A model generated the notes under the pieces. That model was not told the DNA's origin and searched no databases. It saw only the letters and a list, made by a program, of their open reading frames with translations. Below are positions 8,614-17,787 of a stretch of DNA of 64,000 nucleotides, in pieces (the first letter of the stretch is position 1; every line of letters starts with the position of its first letter). This stretch comes from a bacterium (lineage in GTDB: Bacteria; Pseudomonadota; Alphaproteobacteria; Micavibrionales; UBA2020). The stretch covers positions 124,001-188,000 of the forward strand of contig JAQSDV010000002.1 of assembly GCA_029945425.1 (NCBI GenBank), written 5' to 3'. The translations under genes were made by a program, and so were the position numbers.

Positions 8614-9231
8614 TTAGTTTTTCTTCCGCGCCGCCCGGATCGCGGTTGCCGACATGTTGTTCAGGGGAATATGCAGCAGCGTCCATGCGGGCAGGGCGGC
8701 GGTTTTCAGCGTTACGGCCTTTTCCTGCGGGATCATATGGGCGCGGAAGGTTTCCGAGGTCTTGCAGGCGCGCACCGCATTGTGGCGGGGCGGGCGGTCG
8801 AGGACGCAGACCGGCACCATTTTAAAAATCTCCTGCCATTCCTGCCAGCGGTGGAATTGCCGCAGGTTATCGGTGCCCATCAGCCAGACGAAATTCGTGC
8901 GCGGAAAATGCGCCTGCAGCGCGCGCAAGGTATCGGCGGTATAGCGCGTGTGCAAATGCTGTTCGATATCCGTCACATGGATTTTGGGATGGTTCGACGC
9001 CACGCGCGCGCTTTCCATGCGGTCAACCAGCGGCGCCATGTCCTTGCGCGACTTCAACGGATTCTGCGGCGACACCATCCACCAGACAGCATCCAGCCCC
9101 AGCATTTTCAACGCATAAAGGCTGATATGCCGATGCCCCTCATGCGCCGGATTAAACGACCCGCCCAGCAGGCCGATGGTGCGGTTTTGCCAGAGTTCGC
9201 GGGTGTATGTTTTTGGCAAAGTTAATTTCAC
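8614..9231 (-). CDS. nadD: Nicotinate-nucleotide adenylyltransferase NadD
   Basis: This 205-residue nucleotidyltransferase makes nicotinate adenine dinucleotide from NaMN and ATP in NAD synthesis. It carries the GGSFNPAHEGHRHIS motif (the GxFxPxHxGH signature), WWMVSPQNPLK, WLMGTDNLRQFHRW and a C-terminal SATAIR motif (ISSTxIR-like). The start is GTG 9231, whose GTGA overlaps the stop of the upstream orphan gene, so translation is probably coupled. In many alphaproteobacteria nadD sits directly beside rsfS; here a rightward Sel1 gene lies between them. Confidence 0.95.
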   Translation of the reverse strand: MKLTLPKTYTRELWQNRTIGLLGGSFNPAHEGHRHISLYALKMLGLDAVWWMVSPQNPLKSRKDMAPLVDRMESARVASNHPKIHVTDIEQHLHTRYTADTLRALQAHFPRTNFVWLMGTDNLRQFHRWQEWQEIFKMVPVCVLDRPPRHNAVRACKTSETFRAHMIPQEKAVTLKTAALPAWTLLHIPLNNMSATAIRAARKKN

Positions 9232-9863
9232 TTTTCTCCCTCAAGCTCTTTCATTCGCTGAAGGACATCATCTTCAGAATTAATTTTTGTACGTTGCGTA
9301 TGAGGGCTGCCACTGCAAGGCTCAGGCGGTGGGCAACTTTTATAGTTTAAACATATGACTGTTTGAATGGCCTCTCTAGTCAATGGCTTGAATGCCGATA
9401 AAAAGTGTTCTTCGACAGACGGAATATCTAAAGACACTTCATGCGTCAATTCTTTTGAAGCCCCGGGTTTGGTCAGAATTAGAGTTATATTGTTACTGAA
9501 CAAGGCGTAGTTCGGCATTATCTCGGTAGCTTTAATGACGAGTTTGAAAATCGTTGTATTCGAGATCTCTCCATTTTGGGCGTTTCCCTCCGCATCAGAG
9601 ATGTCAGAATAGTTAACGACTTTCAGGTTGGAGTCTTTTGGAATTTGATTGGCGATGATTTGGTAAATTTGGGGTATGAGGGGTTTAAGTACCTTCACAG
9701 CACTTTGGTTGGAATCTTCAGAAAACAATACTTGTACTGCAATGGTCTCTGTTCCGCGCAAAAAGTCGCGCAAAAAAATGATACTGTTTACATTGCCACA
9801 TGATGACCAAGCTGAAGAACTCGTCATTAACAATACAGCTATGAATACTAACGCCTTGCTCAC
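9228..9863 (-). CDS. Exported protein of unknown function
   Basis: I do not recognise this 211-residue protein. It has a signal peptide (MSKALVFIAVLLMTSSSAWS) and a mature part of about 190 residues rich in Ile, Asn and Ser, with Cys residues near the start and two in a C-terminal CPPPEPC segment. The start is GTG, and both ends overlap neighbours: its GTG overlaps the putA TAG by one base and its TGA overlaps the nadD GTG. Base composition is clearly more AT-rich than that of the flanking genes, which suggests later acquisition. The long signal-bearing frame and tidy overlaps support a real gene. Confidence 0.72.
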   Translation of the reverse strand: MSKALVFIAVLLMTSSSAWSSCGNVNSIIFLRDFLRGTETIAVQVLFSEDSNQSAVKVLKPLIPQIYQIIANQIPKDSNLKVVNYSDISDAEGNAQNGEISNTTIFKLVIKATEIMPNYALFSNNITLILTKPGASKELTHEVSLDIPSVEEHFLSAFKPLTREAIQTVICLNYKSCPPPEPCSGSPHTQRTKINSEDDVLQRMKELEGEK

Positions 9864-12800
9864 TATTCCTCCGTCAAACTCACCAACGTCGTATTCCCGC
9901 CGCTTGCCGTCGTGTTCACGGTGATGGTTTTTTCCGTGGCGAAGCGGAGCAGGTAATGCGGGCCGCCGGCTTTGGGGCCGGTGCCGGAGAGGCCTTGGCC
10001 GCCGAAGGGCTGCACGCCGACGACCGCGCCGATCATGGAGCGGTTGACGTAGCAGTTGCCGGCCTGAATGCGGCTCGTCACATTGCGCATCACATGGTCG
10101 ATGCGGGTATGCAGGCCAAAGGTGAGGCCGTAACCGGTCGCATTGATCTGGTTGATGACGATGTCGAATTCATCGGGCTTGAAGCGGATGATGTGCAACA
10201 CGGGGCCGAACACTTCCTTCATCAACTGCGCCATCGATTTGATTTCGTAGGCGCGGGGGGCGAAGAAGCTGCCCTGTTTTGCGGCATCGGTCATGGGGAC
10301 TTGCGCCACCAGTTTCGCTTCGCGCGTCATGCGCTGGGCGTGTTCGTCAAGGCCGTCATGCGCGCCCTTGTCGATCACGGGGCCGATATCGGTTGCGAGG
10401 TTCATGGGGTCGCCCATGACCAGTTCCTTGCACGCGCCGTCCAGCATGGTGATGACTTTATCCGCAATGCTGTCCGCCACGAACAGCACGCGCAGCGCGG
10501 AGCAACGCTGCCCCGCGGAGCGGAAGGCGCTGGTGATGACATCGTCGATAATCTGTTCGGGCAATGCCGATGAATCCGCAATCATCGCGTTCTGGCCGCC
10601 CGTTTCGGCGATCAGCGGCACGATCTGGCCTTTGCGCTGGGCGAGGGCGCGGTTGATCGTCTGCGCGGTTTCGGTGGAGCCTGTCATGCAGACGCCCGCG
10701 ATGCGTTCATCCGGCACCATCAGCGATCCGGCAAGGCGGCCGGAGACGGGCATGAAGGCGATGACGTCTTTCGGGATGCCGGCCTTGATGAGCAGTTCAA
10801 CGGCGCGCATGGCGATGAGGCAGGTCTGTCCCGCCGGTTTTGCAATCACGCAGTTGCCCGCCATCAATGCGGCGGCGACCTGGCCGAGGAAAATCGCGAG
10901 CGGGAAGTTCCACGGGCTGATGCACAGGAACACGCCGCGGCCTTCAAGGAACAGGCGGTTGGATTCACCAGTCGGGCCGGGCAGCACCTGCCCGCCATCG
11001 GGGAAATGCTTGCGGCCTTCGGCGGCGTAATAGCGGCAAAAATCGACCGCTTCACGCACTTCGGCGACGCCGTCGACATGCGTCTTGCCCGCTTCGCGCG
11101 TCAGCAGCGCCATCAGGGCGGGCATATCCTGCTCCATCAGGTCGGCCATGCGGTCGAGCATCGCGGCGCGTTCGGACGCAGGCGTGTTTTTCCATGCGGG
11201 GAAGGCGGCGGATGTCGTTTGCAAGGCGTTCTGGATGTCGGCCTCGTTCGCCTGCATCACGCTGCCGATCTCGCGGCGGTTATCGGTGGGGTCGAACACA
11301 GATGATCCCGCGCCCGGCTTGCGGATGCCGTTGATGAGCGGGGCGGCGACATATTTCTGTTTCGCGGCCTCGTCGATTTTTTGCAGCAGCGGGTCGCTGA
11401 CATGGCTGTTGGCGAATTCGACGCCTTGCGAATTTTTGCGGTCAACGAACATGTTTTCAGGCAGCGGGATGCGCGGATGCGGCTTCGCCTTCAGTTCGGA
11501 AATATACTGCACCGGATCGACCAGCATTTCATCGATTGGCACTTTATCGTTTTGCAGGCGGTTCACGAAATTGGTGTTCGCGCCGTTTTCCAGCAGGCGG
11601 CGGACGAGGTAGGGCAGCAAATCCTGATGGCTGCCGACCGGCGCATAGACGCGCACGGGGTATTTGCCTTTGCCGTTGCCGACGATCTGGTGATACAGCG
11701 GCTCGCCCATGCCGTGCAGGCGCTGGAATTCAAAACCTTCCTGATTGGCGCCCGCCAGTTCAATGAGCGTGGCAACCGAATAGGCGTTATGCGTGGCGAA
11801 CATCGGATAGAAAATATCGCGGCGCGCCATCATGCGGCCTGCGTTTGCGATATAGGATACGTCGGTTGCGTTTTTGCGCGTGAAAACGGGATAGTTGGGG
11901 TAGCCGTTGACTTGCGCGTATTTGATTTCGCTGTCCCAATACGCGCCCTTGACCAGACGTACCATCATCTTGCGGTTGTTTTCTTCGCAGACCGCTTCCA
12001 GCCAGCCGATCAGGCGGGAGCAGCGTTTCTGGTATGCCTGAATGGCAAGGCCAAAACCGTCCCAGCCCTTGAGGCTCGGGTCGCTGAATGCGTTCTCGAT
12101 AATCTCCATGGATGTTTCGAGGCGGCTTGCTTCCTCTGCATCGACCGTCATGCCGATGCCGTAACCCGCGCATTTCTGGGCAAGGGCGAGCAGTTTGTCC
12201 GACAGCATCGGCACGCAAATTCCGGCATGACCATATTCGAAACGCGGATGCAGCGCCGACAGCTTCACCGAAATGCCGGGCGCGGAAATCGGGCCGCGGC
12301 CATTGGCGGATTTGCCAATCGCGTCGATTGCCATCGAATAGCTGTTGAAATAACGCTCGGCGTCTTCGGCGGTGCGGGCGCCTTCGCCCAGCATGTCGTA
12401 GGAATGGCGCGATCCGTTTTTCTCGGCATCGACCGCGTTTTCCAGCGCTTCCTCTATCGTGCGGCCCATGACGAATTGCTGGCCCATGATCTTCATGGCA
12501 TGCAGCATCGCGCGGCGCACCACGGGTTCGCCCAGTTTCGAGACCATGCGGGATGCGATATTGGAAACGGGTTCTTCCTTTTCACCCTCCGCCACATCGG
12601 CGATCACCTTGCCGGTCAGCATCAGCGCCCATGTGGACGCGTTGATGAACAGATCATCCGCCTTACCGATATGCTTGTCCCAGTCGGTGGAGCCAATTTT
12701 GTCGCGGATCAGTTTATCGGCGGTCTGGTTGTCCGGAATGCGGAGCAGGGCTTCGGCAAGGCACATCAGCGCGATGCCTTCCTTGGTCGACAGGCCGAAC

Positions 12801-13021
12801 TCGTTCAGGAATTTATCGACGCCGCCGAATTTGCGGCGGTTGTCGCGCACCTGCTGGATCAACCCGCGCGCCGTTTCGCGGATGCGCGTCTTGCTGTCCG
12901 ACTGCAATGAAATGCTTTTCAGCAGTTCGTCGATGGAGCGCGTTTCGTCAAGGTGATAGGCCTCGTTCATCGCGTCTTTCAGGGCAAGGCTGCGGCGGGT
13001 GGTTTGCAGGGCGGTTTTCAT
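9863..13021 (-). CDS. putA: Bifunctional proline dehydrogenase / L-glutamate gamma-semialdehyde dehydrogenase PutA
   Basis: This protein of about 1052 residues oxidises proline to glutamate. The N-terminal helical arm and FAD-binding proline dehydrogenase barrel occupy about 1-470, with motifs such as VRLVKGAYWDSEIKYAQ, FATHNAYSVA and EFQRLHGMGEPLY. The aldehyde dehydrogenase part occupies about 520-1040, with ISPWNFPLAIF, TGSTETAQTI, AETGGQNAMI (general base Glu) and SAGQRCSALRVLF (catalytic Cys). There is no ribbon-helix-helix DNA-binding domain at the N-terminus, so it is not a PutA self-repressor. I chose ATG 13021 (MKTALQTT) over an upstream in-frame start because homologues begin near the helical arm. 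Confidence 0.95.
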   Translation of the reverse strand: MKTALQTTRRSLALKDAMNEAYHLDETRSIDELLKSISLQSDSKTRIRETARGLIQQVRDNRRKFGGVDKFLNEFGLSTKEGIALMCLAEALLRIPDNQTADKLIRDKIGSTDWDKHIGKADDLFINASTWALMLTGKVIADVAEGEKEEPVSNIASRMVSKLGEPVVRRAMLHAMKIMGQQFVMGRTIEEALENAVDAEKNGSRHSYDMLGEGARTAEDAERYFNSYSMAIDAIGKSANGRGPISAPGISVKLSALHPRFEYGHAGICVPMLSDKLLALAQKCAGYGIGMTVDAEEASRLETSMEIIENAFSDPSLKGWDGFGLAIQAYQKRCSRLIGWLEAVCEENNRKMMVRLVKGAYWDSEIKYAQVNGYPNYPVFTRKNATDVSYIANAGRMMARRDIFYPMFATHNAYSVATLIELAGANQEGFEFQRLHGMGEPLYHQIVGNGKGKYPVRVYAPVGSHQDLLPYLVRRLLENGANTNFVNRLQNDKVPIDEMLVDPVQYISELKAKPHPRIPLPENMFVDRKNSQGVEFANSHVSDPLLQKIDEAAKQKYVAAPLINGIRKPGAGSSVFDPTDNRREIGSVMQANEADIQNALQTTSAAFPAWKNTPASERAAMLDRMADLMEQDMPALMALLTREAGKTHVDGVAEVREAVDFCRYYAAEGRKHFPDGGQVLPGPTGESNRLFLEGRGVFLCISPWNFPLAIFLGQVAAALMAGNCVIAKPAGQTCLIAMRAVELLIKAGIPKDVIAFMPVSGRLAGSLMVPDERIAGVCMTGSTETAQTINRALAQRKGQIVPLIAETGGQNAMIADSSALPEQIIDDVITSAFRSAGQRCSALRVLFVADSIADKVITMLDGACKELVMGDPMNLATDIGPVIDKGAHDGLDEHAQRMTREAKLVAQVPMTDAAKQGSFFAPRAYEIKSMAQLMKEVFGPVLHIIRFKPDEFDIVINQINATGYGLTFGLHTRIDHVMRNVTSRIQAGNCYVNRSMIGAVVGVQPFGGQGLSGTGPKAGGPHYLLRFATEKTITVNTTASGGNTTLVSLTEE

Positions 13022-13258
13022 GGGATATGTCCCGTTTCTGGTGTTGAAATTCCTGCATAATCTAGCCTGTCTTTCGATGCTTTGCATATCTAATTTGAGG
13101 CTGAAAAACCGTTTTATAACAGTAGATTAACGATTTTTTCATATGGAAATATTATGCTATTCGAGAAAATCTGTGATGACGCAAATTTCCATAAAGTTAA
13201 GAATCTGTTAAAATAGAAAATACGATGCTGCCATCCAGAGTCGGGGACCTCGTCAGGA

Positions 13259-14488
13259 ATGGATACGCAAGAGCCAGCAAAACCAGCTTTACCCGTCGAG
13301 CCCGAAGTTCCCGGGCTCAAGGAAGCGCTCGCGCGGATGAAGGCACCGGTCGATCCGCCGCAGAGCAGTTTTTTCCAGATGGCGAAGGAAGTGATTTTTG
13401 GAGAATTAGCACCCGTCATATTCCCGACGCTCGAAGCAATGGCCAAGATGCCGATCGTGGTAAAGGAACCGCTCGCGCTGCTGACAGCCATCCCTTACGT
13501 CAACAATATGCGCATGAACCGCGCGCTCGGCGAAATTTCCAGCATACCGGAGGGTAAAGCGCTCGTGGACGCGACGTGCAACGCCACGCGGGTCGAGCTT
13601 AACTGCGACCCGCGTTTCACCGGCGGCGCGAACTGCTTCAGCAACAGCTACACCGACGGCAAATTCCAGCAGCGCTCAAATTTCATCACGGCGGACGGGT
13701 ACACGACGATGGGCGCTACCATCGGCATCCTCATCCACGAAATGCACCACGAACGCCAGTTACAGAACGGCGTCATGAAACCGCTGCAGGATAAAGTGCC
13801 GTCGCCGGTCGAGCAGGTATGGTACGAACGCGCGATGGAGGCGGATGCGCAGGCAACTGCGGTCGATATCTCGTGGAAACTGAAGGAAGCGGGCAAGCCC
13901 GCCGCCTGGACCGAGATGGAAAAACTTGGCGGCTGGCGCCAGCAAGTGGCCGAAGCCTACGCGAAAAAGGCAGAACAGGACCCCGCCAGCGTCGAAAGCG
14001 GTGCAGCCAAGCGCGAAGCCTTCGACACATGGTTCAGCGCAAAAACCGACAACGGGTTCACGACGCCGCAGATTTATAACCGTCAGGCGCTCAACAACCT
14101 GCCGAAATCCGAAGACATTCACGAGATGTACAAGGGGGGAAAACCGCTCGCCCCGATCACCGTCGCCGATATCGAAAAACTGGGCGGCATCGCGGAGATC
14201 AACTACCTGAAACTGCCGGGCGGCAAGCCGCTCGACAGCATGGATTACCGGCAGGCCGACTGGAACGGGTTTCAGGGCGGCTTCCTGCATGCGCGTCACC
14301 AGCAGTATGACCAGATCAAATATGGTACCTTCAAGGTCGTTGGCGCTAACCCAGCAATGGAAAGCAAATTTGCGAAGCCAGCATCACCCTGCGACAGCCC
14401 CAAAAGTACCGAGACGCCCATCATTAAGGCGCAGACGCCTATCGTACAGGCTCAAGTATCGCTGAAGCGTCCCGCGCTGAAAATGTAG
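13259..14488 (+). CDS. Orphan protein with HExxH motif (putative zinc metallopeptidase-like)
   Basis: This 409-residue protein is not recognised by me beyond a probable gluzincin-like core. HEMHH occurs at about residues 160-164 in a hydrophobic helix (GATIGILIHEMHHERQ), and about 27 residues later comes YERAMEADAQATA, which could supply a third, glutamate ligand. There is no signal peptide; the C-terminus has short TPI/QAQ repeats. The same general layout (HExxH plus a downstream E..A helix) is seen in genes at 16.2, 49.1 and 53.6 kb. The start ATG 13259 follows a short GTCAGGA. Activity is inference. Confidence 0.75.
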   Translation: MDTQEPAKPALPVEPEVPGLKEALARMKAPVDPPQSSFFQMAKEVIFGELAPVIFPTLEAMAKMPIVVKEPLALLTAIPYVNNMRMNRALGEISSIPEGKALVDATCNATRVELNCDPRFTGGANCFSNSYTDGKFQQRSNFITADGYTTMGATIGILIHEMHHERQLQNGVMKPLQDKVPSPVEQVWYERAMEADAQATAVDISWKLKEAGKPAAWTEMEKLGGWRQQVAEAYAKKAEQDPASVESGAAKREAFDTWFSAKTDNGFTTPQIYNRQALNNLPKSEDIHEMYKGGKPLAPITVADIEKLGGIAEINYLKLPGGKPLDSMDYRQADWNGFQGGFLHARHQQYDQIKYGTFKVVGANPAMESKFAKPASPCDSPKSTETPIIKAQTPIVQAQVSLKRPALKM

Positions 14489-14596
14489 ATTTCCCAACCA
14501 CTTAATAGTTTACATATATATTTTGACAGGGGTAAATGCCTGTGGTACTTTCATGCCGTATAACATAATCATACGTCATAAAAAGGAACCGTTCAA

Positions 14597-16144
14597 TTGG
14601 CACAGGTACGCGAAGTCCGGGATACGTTCAGCAAGCTCATCAATGACAACAACAAGGCCGTCGGCAAGTTGCAGGAGTCGATCCGCGACATCCAGGGCAA
14701 ACGCGACGCCACCGAAAAAACCTACGAAACGATGGTCGACCGTTTTGCGGGTTCGTTGTTCTGGCCGTCACTGGACGAGGAAAACCTCGGCAAGCTTTCC
14801 GCATCGCTCGGCAACAGCATCGATTTCGTGCAGACCTTCAAGGACGCAATGACCGCGAGCCGCGAGGCGGAGATCCGCCTGAACGCGCTGACCGCAACGC
14901 ATGGCGAAGAAAACACGCTGGAGGAAAAAGTCCGCAACATCCAGCAGCAGATCAACACTGCCGAGGGCAAGGAAGAAAAACTGCAGGCTTCCATCACCTA
15001 CGCGAACGTCGCGTTGGGGGAAGTCAATGAATTCAACAAGGGCGCTAAAGAAGGCGCACCGAAGCTGAACGAGGCGGAGATCGGTTATTTCTCCTCTAAA
15101 TCCGGTTTCGCCCATGCATGGTCGTGGCTGGTGAACAGCCATTACCGCCAGGGCCGCGCAATCATCAAGGAAATGAAAGAGGGCGGCGACGATATCGTGG
15201 CGCTGCAGAAAAACCTTGTGACCGATGCGCCCGCGCTGGCTGAAGCGAAAGTTGTGACGCAGGCGCTGGTCGCCGACCGCAAGGAAGTCGAAGCACCCTT
15301 AAAGGAAATCCGCGACGCGGCCGAAGGCGTCTTCACCGAACAGCAGATCGCCGAAGGCATGAAGCTGCAGGTGACCGGCCTGCTCGCCGACCGCGATTTC
15401 TTCAACAAGCTGGCAATCGACATGGGCGGCGCGTTCCCGTCCTCGGCTGTCGAGCTGCGTGCCAAGCTGGAAGGCTTCGACAAGCTGGAAGACGGCGCGA
15501 ACAAGAGCATCAAAGGCCTGCAAAGCGCGAGCGCGAACCTCGACAAGCATATGTACAAGCTCAACAAGGCCGCGAACAAGAAGCCCTATATGGACGTCAA
15601 GGTCGACGTCGAGAAGATCAAGAAGGGCTACAACGCGCAGGCCGTGCTGGCGACGCACAAGGCGGAGGAGATCAAAAAGGCTTCCACCTCCATCGACACC
15701 TATAGCGGCCCTGTTTCGCCGGTTTACGTCGGCTACAACCCGCTCGATTTCTACATGGGCTTCATGATCTCCGACATGCTGAACCATTCGCATCACGACC
15801 ACGGCCATGCGGTCGTGGCAGCGGCGGATGCGGGCAGCGGCCTGACCGACGCGGCATCCGCGGCGTCCGCGATCGATCCGGCGGTCATCAACGACACGCT
15901 TGGCATCCCGGACAATATCGCGACCGACATGAATCTCGACCTCGACAACCTGACGCCCGCGCTGTCGGACAGCGAACTATCCTCGCTTGGCGACAGCTTC
16001 AACGACGCAGCCGGCAACCTCGACGTCGGCAGCCTCGATGTGGGTTCCTTCGACGTTCCCGACATCTCGGTGCCGGATATCAGCATTGATATCGGCTCGA
16101 TCGACGTGGGCGGCGGCTTCGACGTCGGCGGGTTCGACTTCTGA
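14597..16144 (+). CDS. Large coiled-coil protein with His-rich segment and Asp/Gly-repeat tail
   Basis: I do not recognise this 515-residue protein. It starts with TTG at 14597, preceded by AAAGGAAC. Residues 1 to about 380 are strongly helical and Lys/Glu/Ala-rich, with probable coiled coils. A hydrophobic stretch (NPLDFYMGFMISDML) is followed by a His cluster (NHSHHDHGHA) and an Ala/Asp-rich region. The last 40 or so residues are short repeats of DVGS, DVPDIS and DIGS types ending in DVGGFDF. No signal peptide is seen. It lies between two HExxH-containing orphan genes and ends before a strong terminator. Metal binding by the His/Asp regions is a guess. Confidence 0.75.
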   Translation: MAQVREVRDTFSKLINDNNKAVGKLQESIRDIQGKRDATEKTYETMVDRFAGSLFWPSLDEENLGKLSASLGNSIDFVQTFKDAMTASREAEIRLNALTATHGEENTLEEKVRNIQQQINTAEGKEEKLQASITYANVALGEVNEFNKGAKEGAPKLNEAEIGYFSSKSGFAHAWSWLVNSHYRQGRAIIKEMKEGGDDIVALQKNLVTDAPALAEAKVVTQALVADRKEVEAPLKEIRDAAEGVFTEQQIAEGMKLQVTGLLADRDFFNKLAIDMGGAFPSSAVELRAKLEGFDKLEDGANKSIKGLQSASANLDKHMYKLNKAANKKPYMDVKVDVEKIKKGYNAQAVLATHKAEEIKKASTSIDTYSGPVSPVYVGYNPLDFYMGFMISDMLNHSHHDHGHAVVAAADAGSGLTDAASAASAIDPAVINDTLGIPDNIATDMNLDLDNLTPALSDSELSSLGDSFNDAAGNLDVGSLDVGSFDVPDISVPDISIDIGSIDVGGGFDVGGFDF

Positions 16145-16170
16145 TCCTCCGCTAACCCCCGACAATAAAA

Positions 16171-16202
16171 AACACCCCGGCCATAAACCGGGGTGTTTTT
16201 TT
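16171..16202 (+). terminator. Bidirectional Rho-independent terminator
   Basis: A perfect 10-bp stem (AACACCCCGG, 16171-16180, with 16188-16197) and a 7-base loop is followed by a T-run, with an A-run on the other side. It lies between the convergent ends of the coiled-coil gene and the leftward gene at 16214. Confidence 0.9.
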
Positions 16203-16213
16203 ATGCGCTGTAT

Positions 16214-17698
16214 TTAACCTGCGCGGCGGAAGGGCGCGGGGGCGCGGGAGGTGCGGTTATCCTGCTGCGGCACGGGGGTGTAATAGGTCTGCGCCTTTTG
16301 CTCGATCAGCAGGCCCATCGCCTTGAACGTCTTGTCGATACTCGCCTGCGCCTGCGGGCCTGTGAAGGCGTCGGGGATGAAGTTCAGCGTGGTGCCGACC
16401 TTGCCCTGACGCGTAAACACGTCGGTGCGCTTGGCGGCATATCCCGCGCTGCTGCCGTCTTCGCGGAAGGCATGCAGGTTGTTGTTGATGTTGATGATGG
16501 CGACCTGCGCATAGGTGGAGCGCCACTGGTCGTCCTGCGCGTCCAGCAAACGGGCGACGACAGCCTTGCCGCCGGCCTCCAGCGCCTTTGCCTCACGCGC
16601 CTGCGCGTCGAGGCCCGCATATTGCTTCAGCGCGGCATCGTACGCCGCATCGAAGGCTTTCAGGTTTTCGGGGTTTGTCGATGGCGAGGTGATGAAATAG
16701 GTGACCGTGCTGCCGTCTGCCTGCGTTTCCTGATAACGGGGAGTGGCGCGGAACTGCAGGCCCAGTTTTTCCGCTTCCTTGCGCGTCGCGATTTCATAGG
16801 CGACGGCGCTGGCTTCCGTCAGGAAGTTGGCGACGGCGGCATCCTTGACGGTCAGCTGGAACATGTCCATCTCGCCCTCGGTCTTGGCCTGATAGGCGTG
16901 GAAATATTCGTGGAAGGCGGTCGATGTGCCGGTGCCGCGGCCGATGCGCGCGTGCTTGTTGGAATAGCTGCTGGTCGAGCCTGACTTCAGCGGCACGGGG
17001 AAGAGCGTCGATTTTATGCCGTTTGCGGGGTCTTTCAGCATGTCATAGACGGGTCGGCCCGTGAGGGGCAGCTTGTCCAGTATTGCAAGGTCGCGCGCCA
17101 GCTGGGGCACGTTTTTCGACATGGCGTTGAAATCGCTGTTCATCGCCGAGGCCTCGGGCGCGGTCTGGTTCTCGACCAAACCGTTATCGGTCAGCGTGCC
17201 GGTTGGCAGGGCAGGCGGTTTCTCGCCCGCTGGCGTCACGACTGTTCCATCGCCCGGTGTCGGCGGCGGCGTCACAATGATGATCTGGCCGGGGCCGGGA
17301 TGCACCTTGCGGATGTTGCGGTAGAGGTGGAAATCGTCGCGATCCAGATTGCCCAGATGCGGGTTCAGCCCGTAAACGGTAATCTTGAGCGTCTCGCCTT
17401 CGCGCAGATACTGGCCGATTTCGGCGGCATCCGCCGCGTCCTTCATCAGCATGCGGGTGGGGGCGTTAACAAAAGTACCCTTGTCGGTATAGATGGTCAT
17501 CTTGGGTGCTTCGCCGGCTTCGGTTGCGGGCTCGACCTTGACCTTATCGATACGCACCAGCAGTTCTTCGTCGCTGGAGTAATAATTCATGGTCGTGCCG
17601 GTCACGGCAGCGCCGAAGGCGAGAGCCAGCGTCATGCGCTTGGCGAATTTTTTGACCTTCTGTCCGGTCGTCAGCTTTGGTTTGTAGTTATAGCCCAT
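16214..17698 (-). CDS. Orphan membrane-anchored protein with HExxH motif
   Basis: This 494-residue protein has an N-terminal hydrophobic segment (about 21-38), a beta-rich domain of about 100 residues, a Pro/Thr/Gly-rich linker (about 140-170) and a C-terminal region with HEYFH at about 263-267. A candidate downstream helix with Glu (FLTEASAVAYEIATRKEAEKLG) follows. The first domain (VRIDKVKVEP through DDFHLYRNIRKV) faintly recalls DUF1523 proteins; I am unsure. ATG 17698 is chosen because AGGGC precedes it; an ATG 30 bases upstream lacks a site. A role as a membrane-tethered peptidase is inference. Confidence 0.73.
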   Translation of the reverse strand: MGYNYKPKLTTGQKVKKFAKRMTLALAFGAAVTGTTMNYYSSDEELLVRIDKVKVEPATEAGEAPKMTIYTDKGTFVNAPTRMLMKDAADAAEIGQYLREGETLKITVYGLNPHLGNLDRDDFHLYRNIRKVHPGPGQIIIVTPPPTPGDGTVVTPAGEKPPALPTGTLTDNGLVENQTAPEASAMNSDFNAMSKNVPQLARDLAILDKLPLTGRPVYDMLKDPANGIKSTLFPVPLKSGSTSSYSNKHARIGRGTGTSTAFHEYFHAYQAKTEGEMDMFQLTVKDAAVANFLTEASAVAYEIATRKEAEKLGLQFRATPRYQETQADGSTVTYFITSPSTNPENLKAFDAAYDAALKQYAGLDAQAREAKALEAGGKAVVARLLDAQDDQWRSTYAQVAIININNNLHAFREDGSSAGYAAKRTDVFTRQGKVGTTLNFIPDAFTGPQAQASIDKTFKAMGLLIEQKAQTYYTPVPQQDNRTSRAPAPFRRAG

Positions 17699-17787
17699 GA
17701 TTGCCCTGCGGTTGTTTCGCGCGACCATACTAGAGGGCTATCTGATTATGTCAAGGAAAGAGAAATTTATCTATGTATTATAGAGAC

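Noticed and set aside
11381..12910. 509-codon open frame on the plus strand
   Set aside because: It is antisense to putA, has no ribosome-binding site, and its composition follows the third-codon bias of putA; a GC-rich shadow frame.
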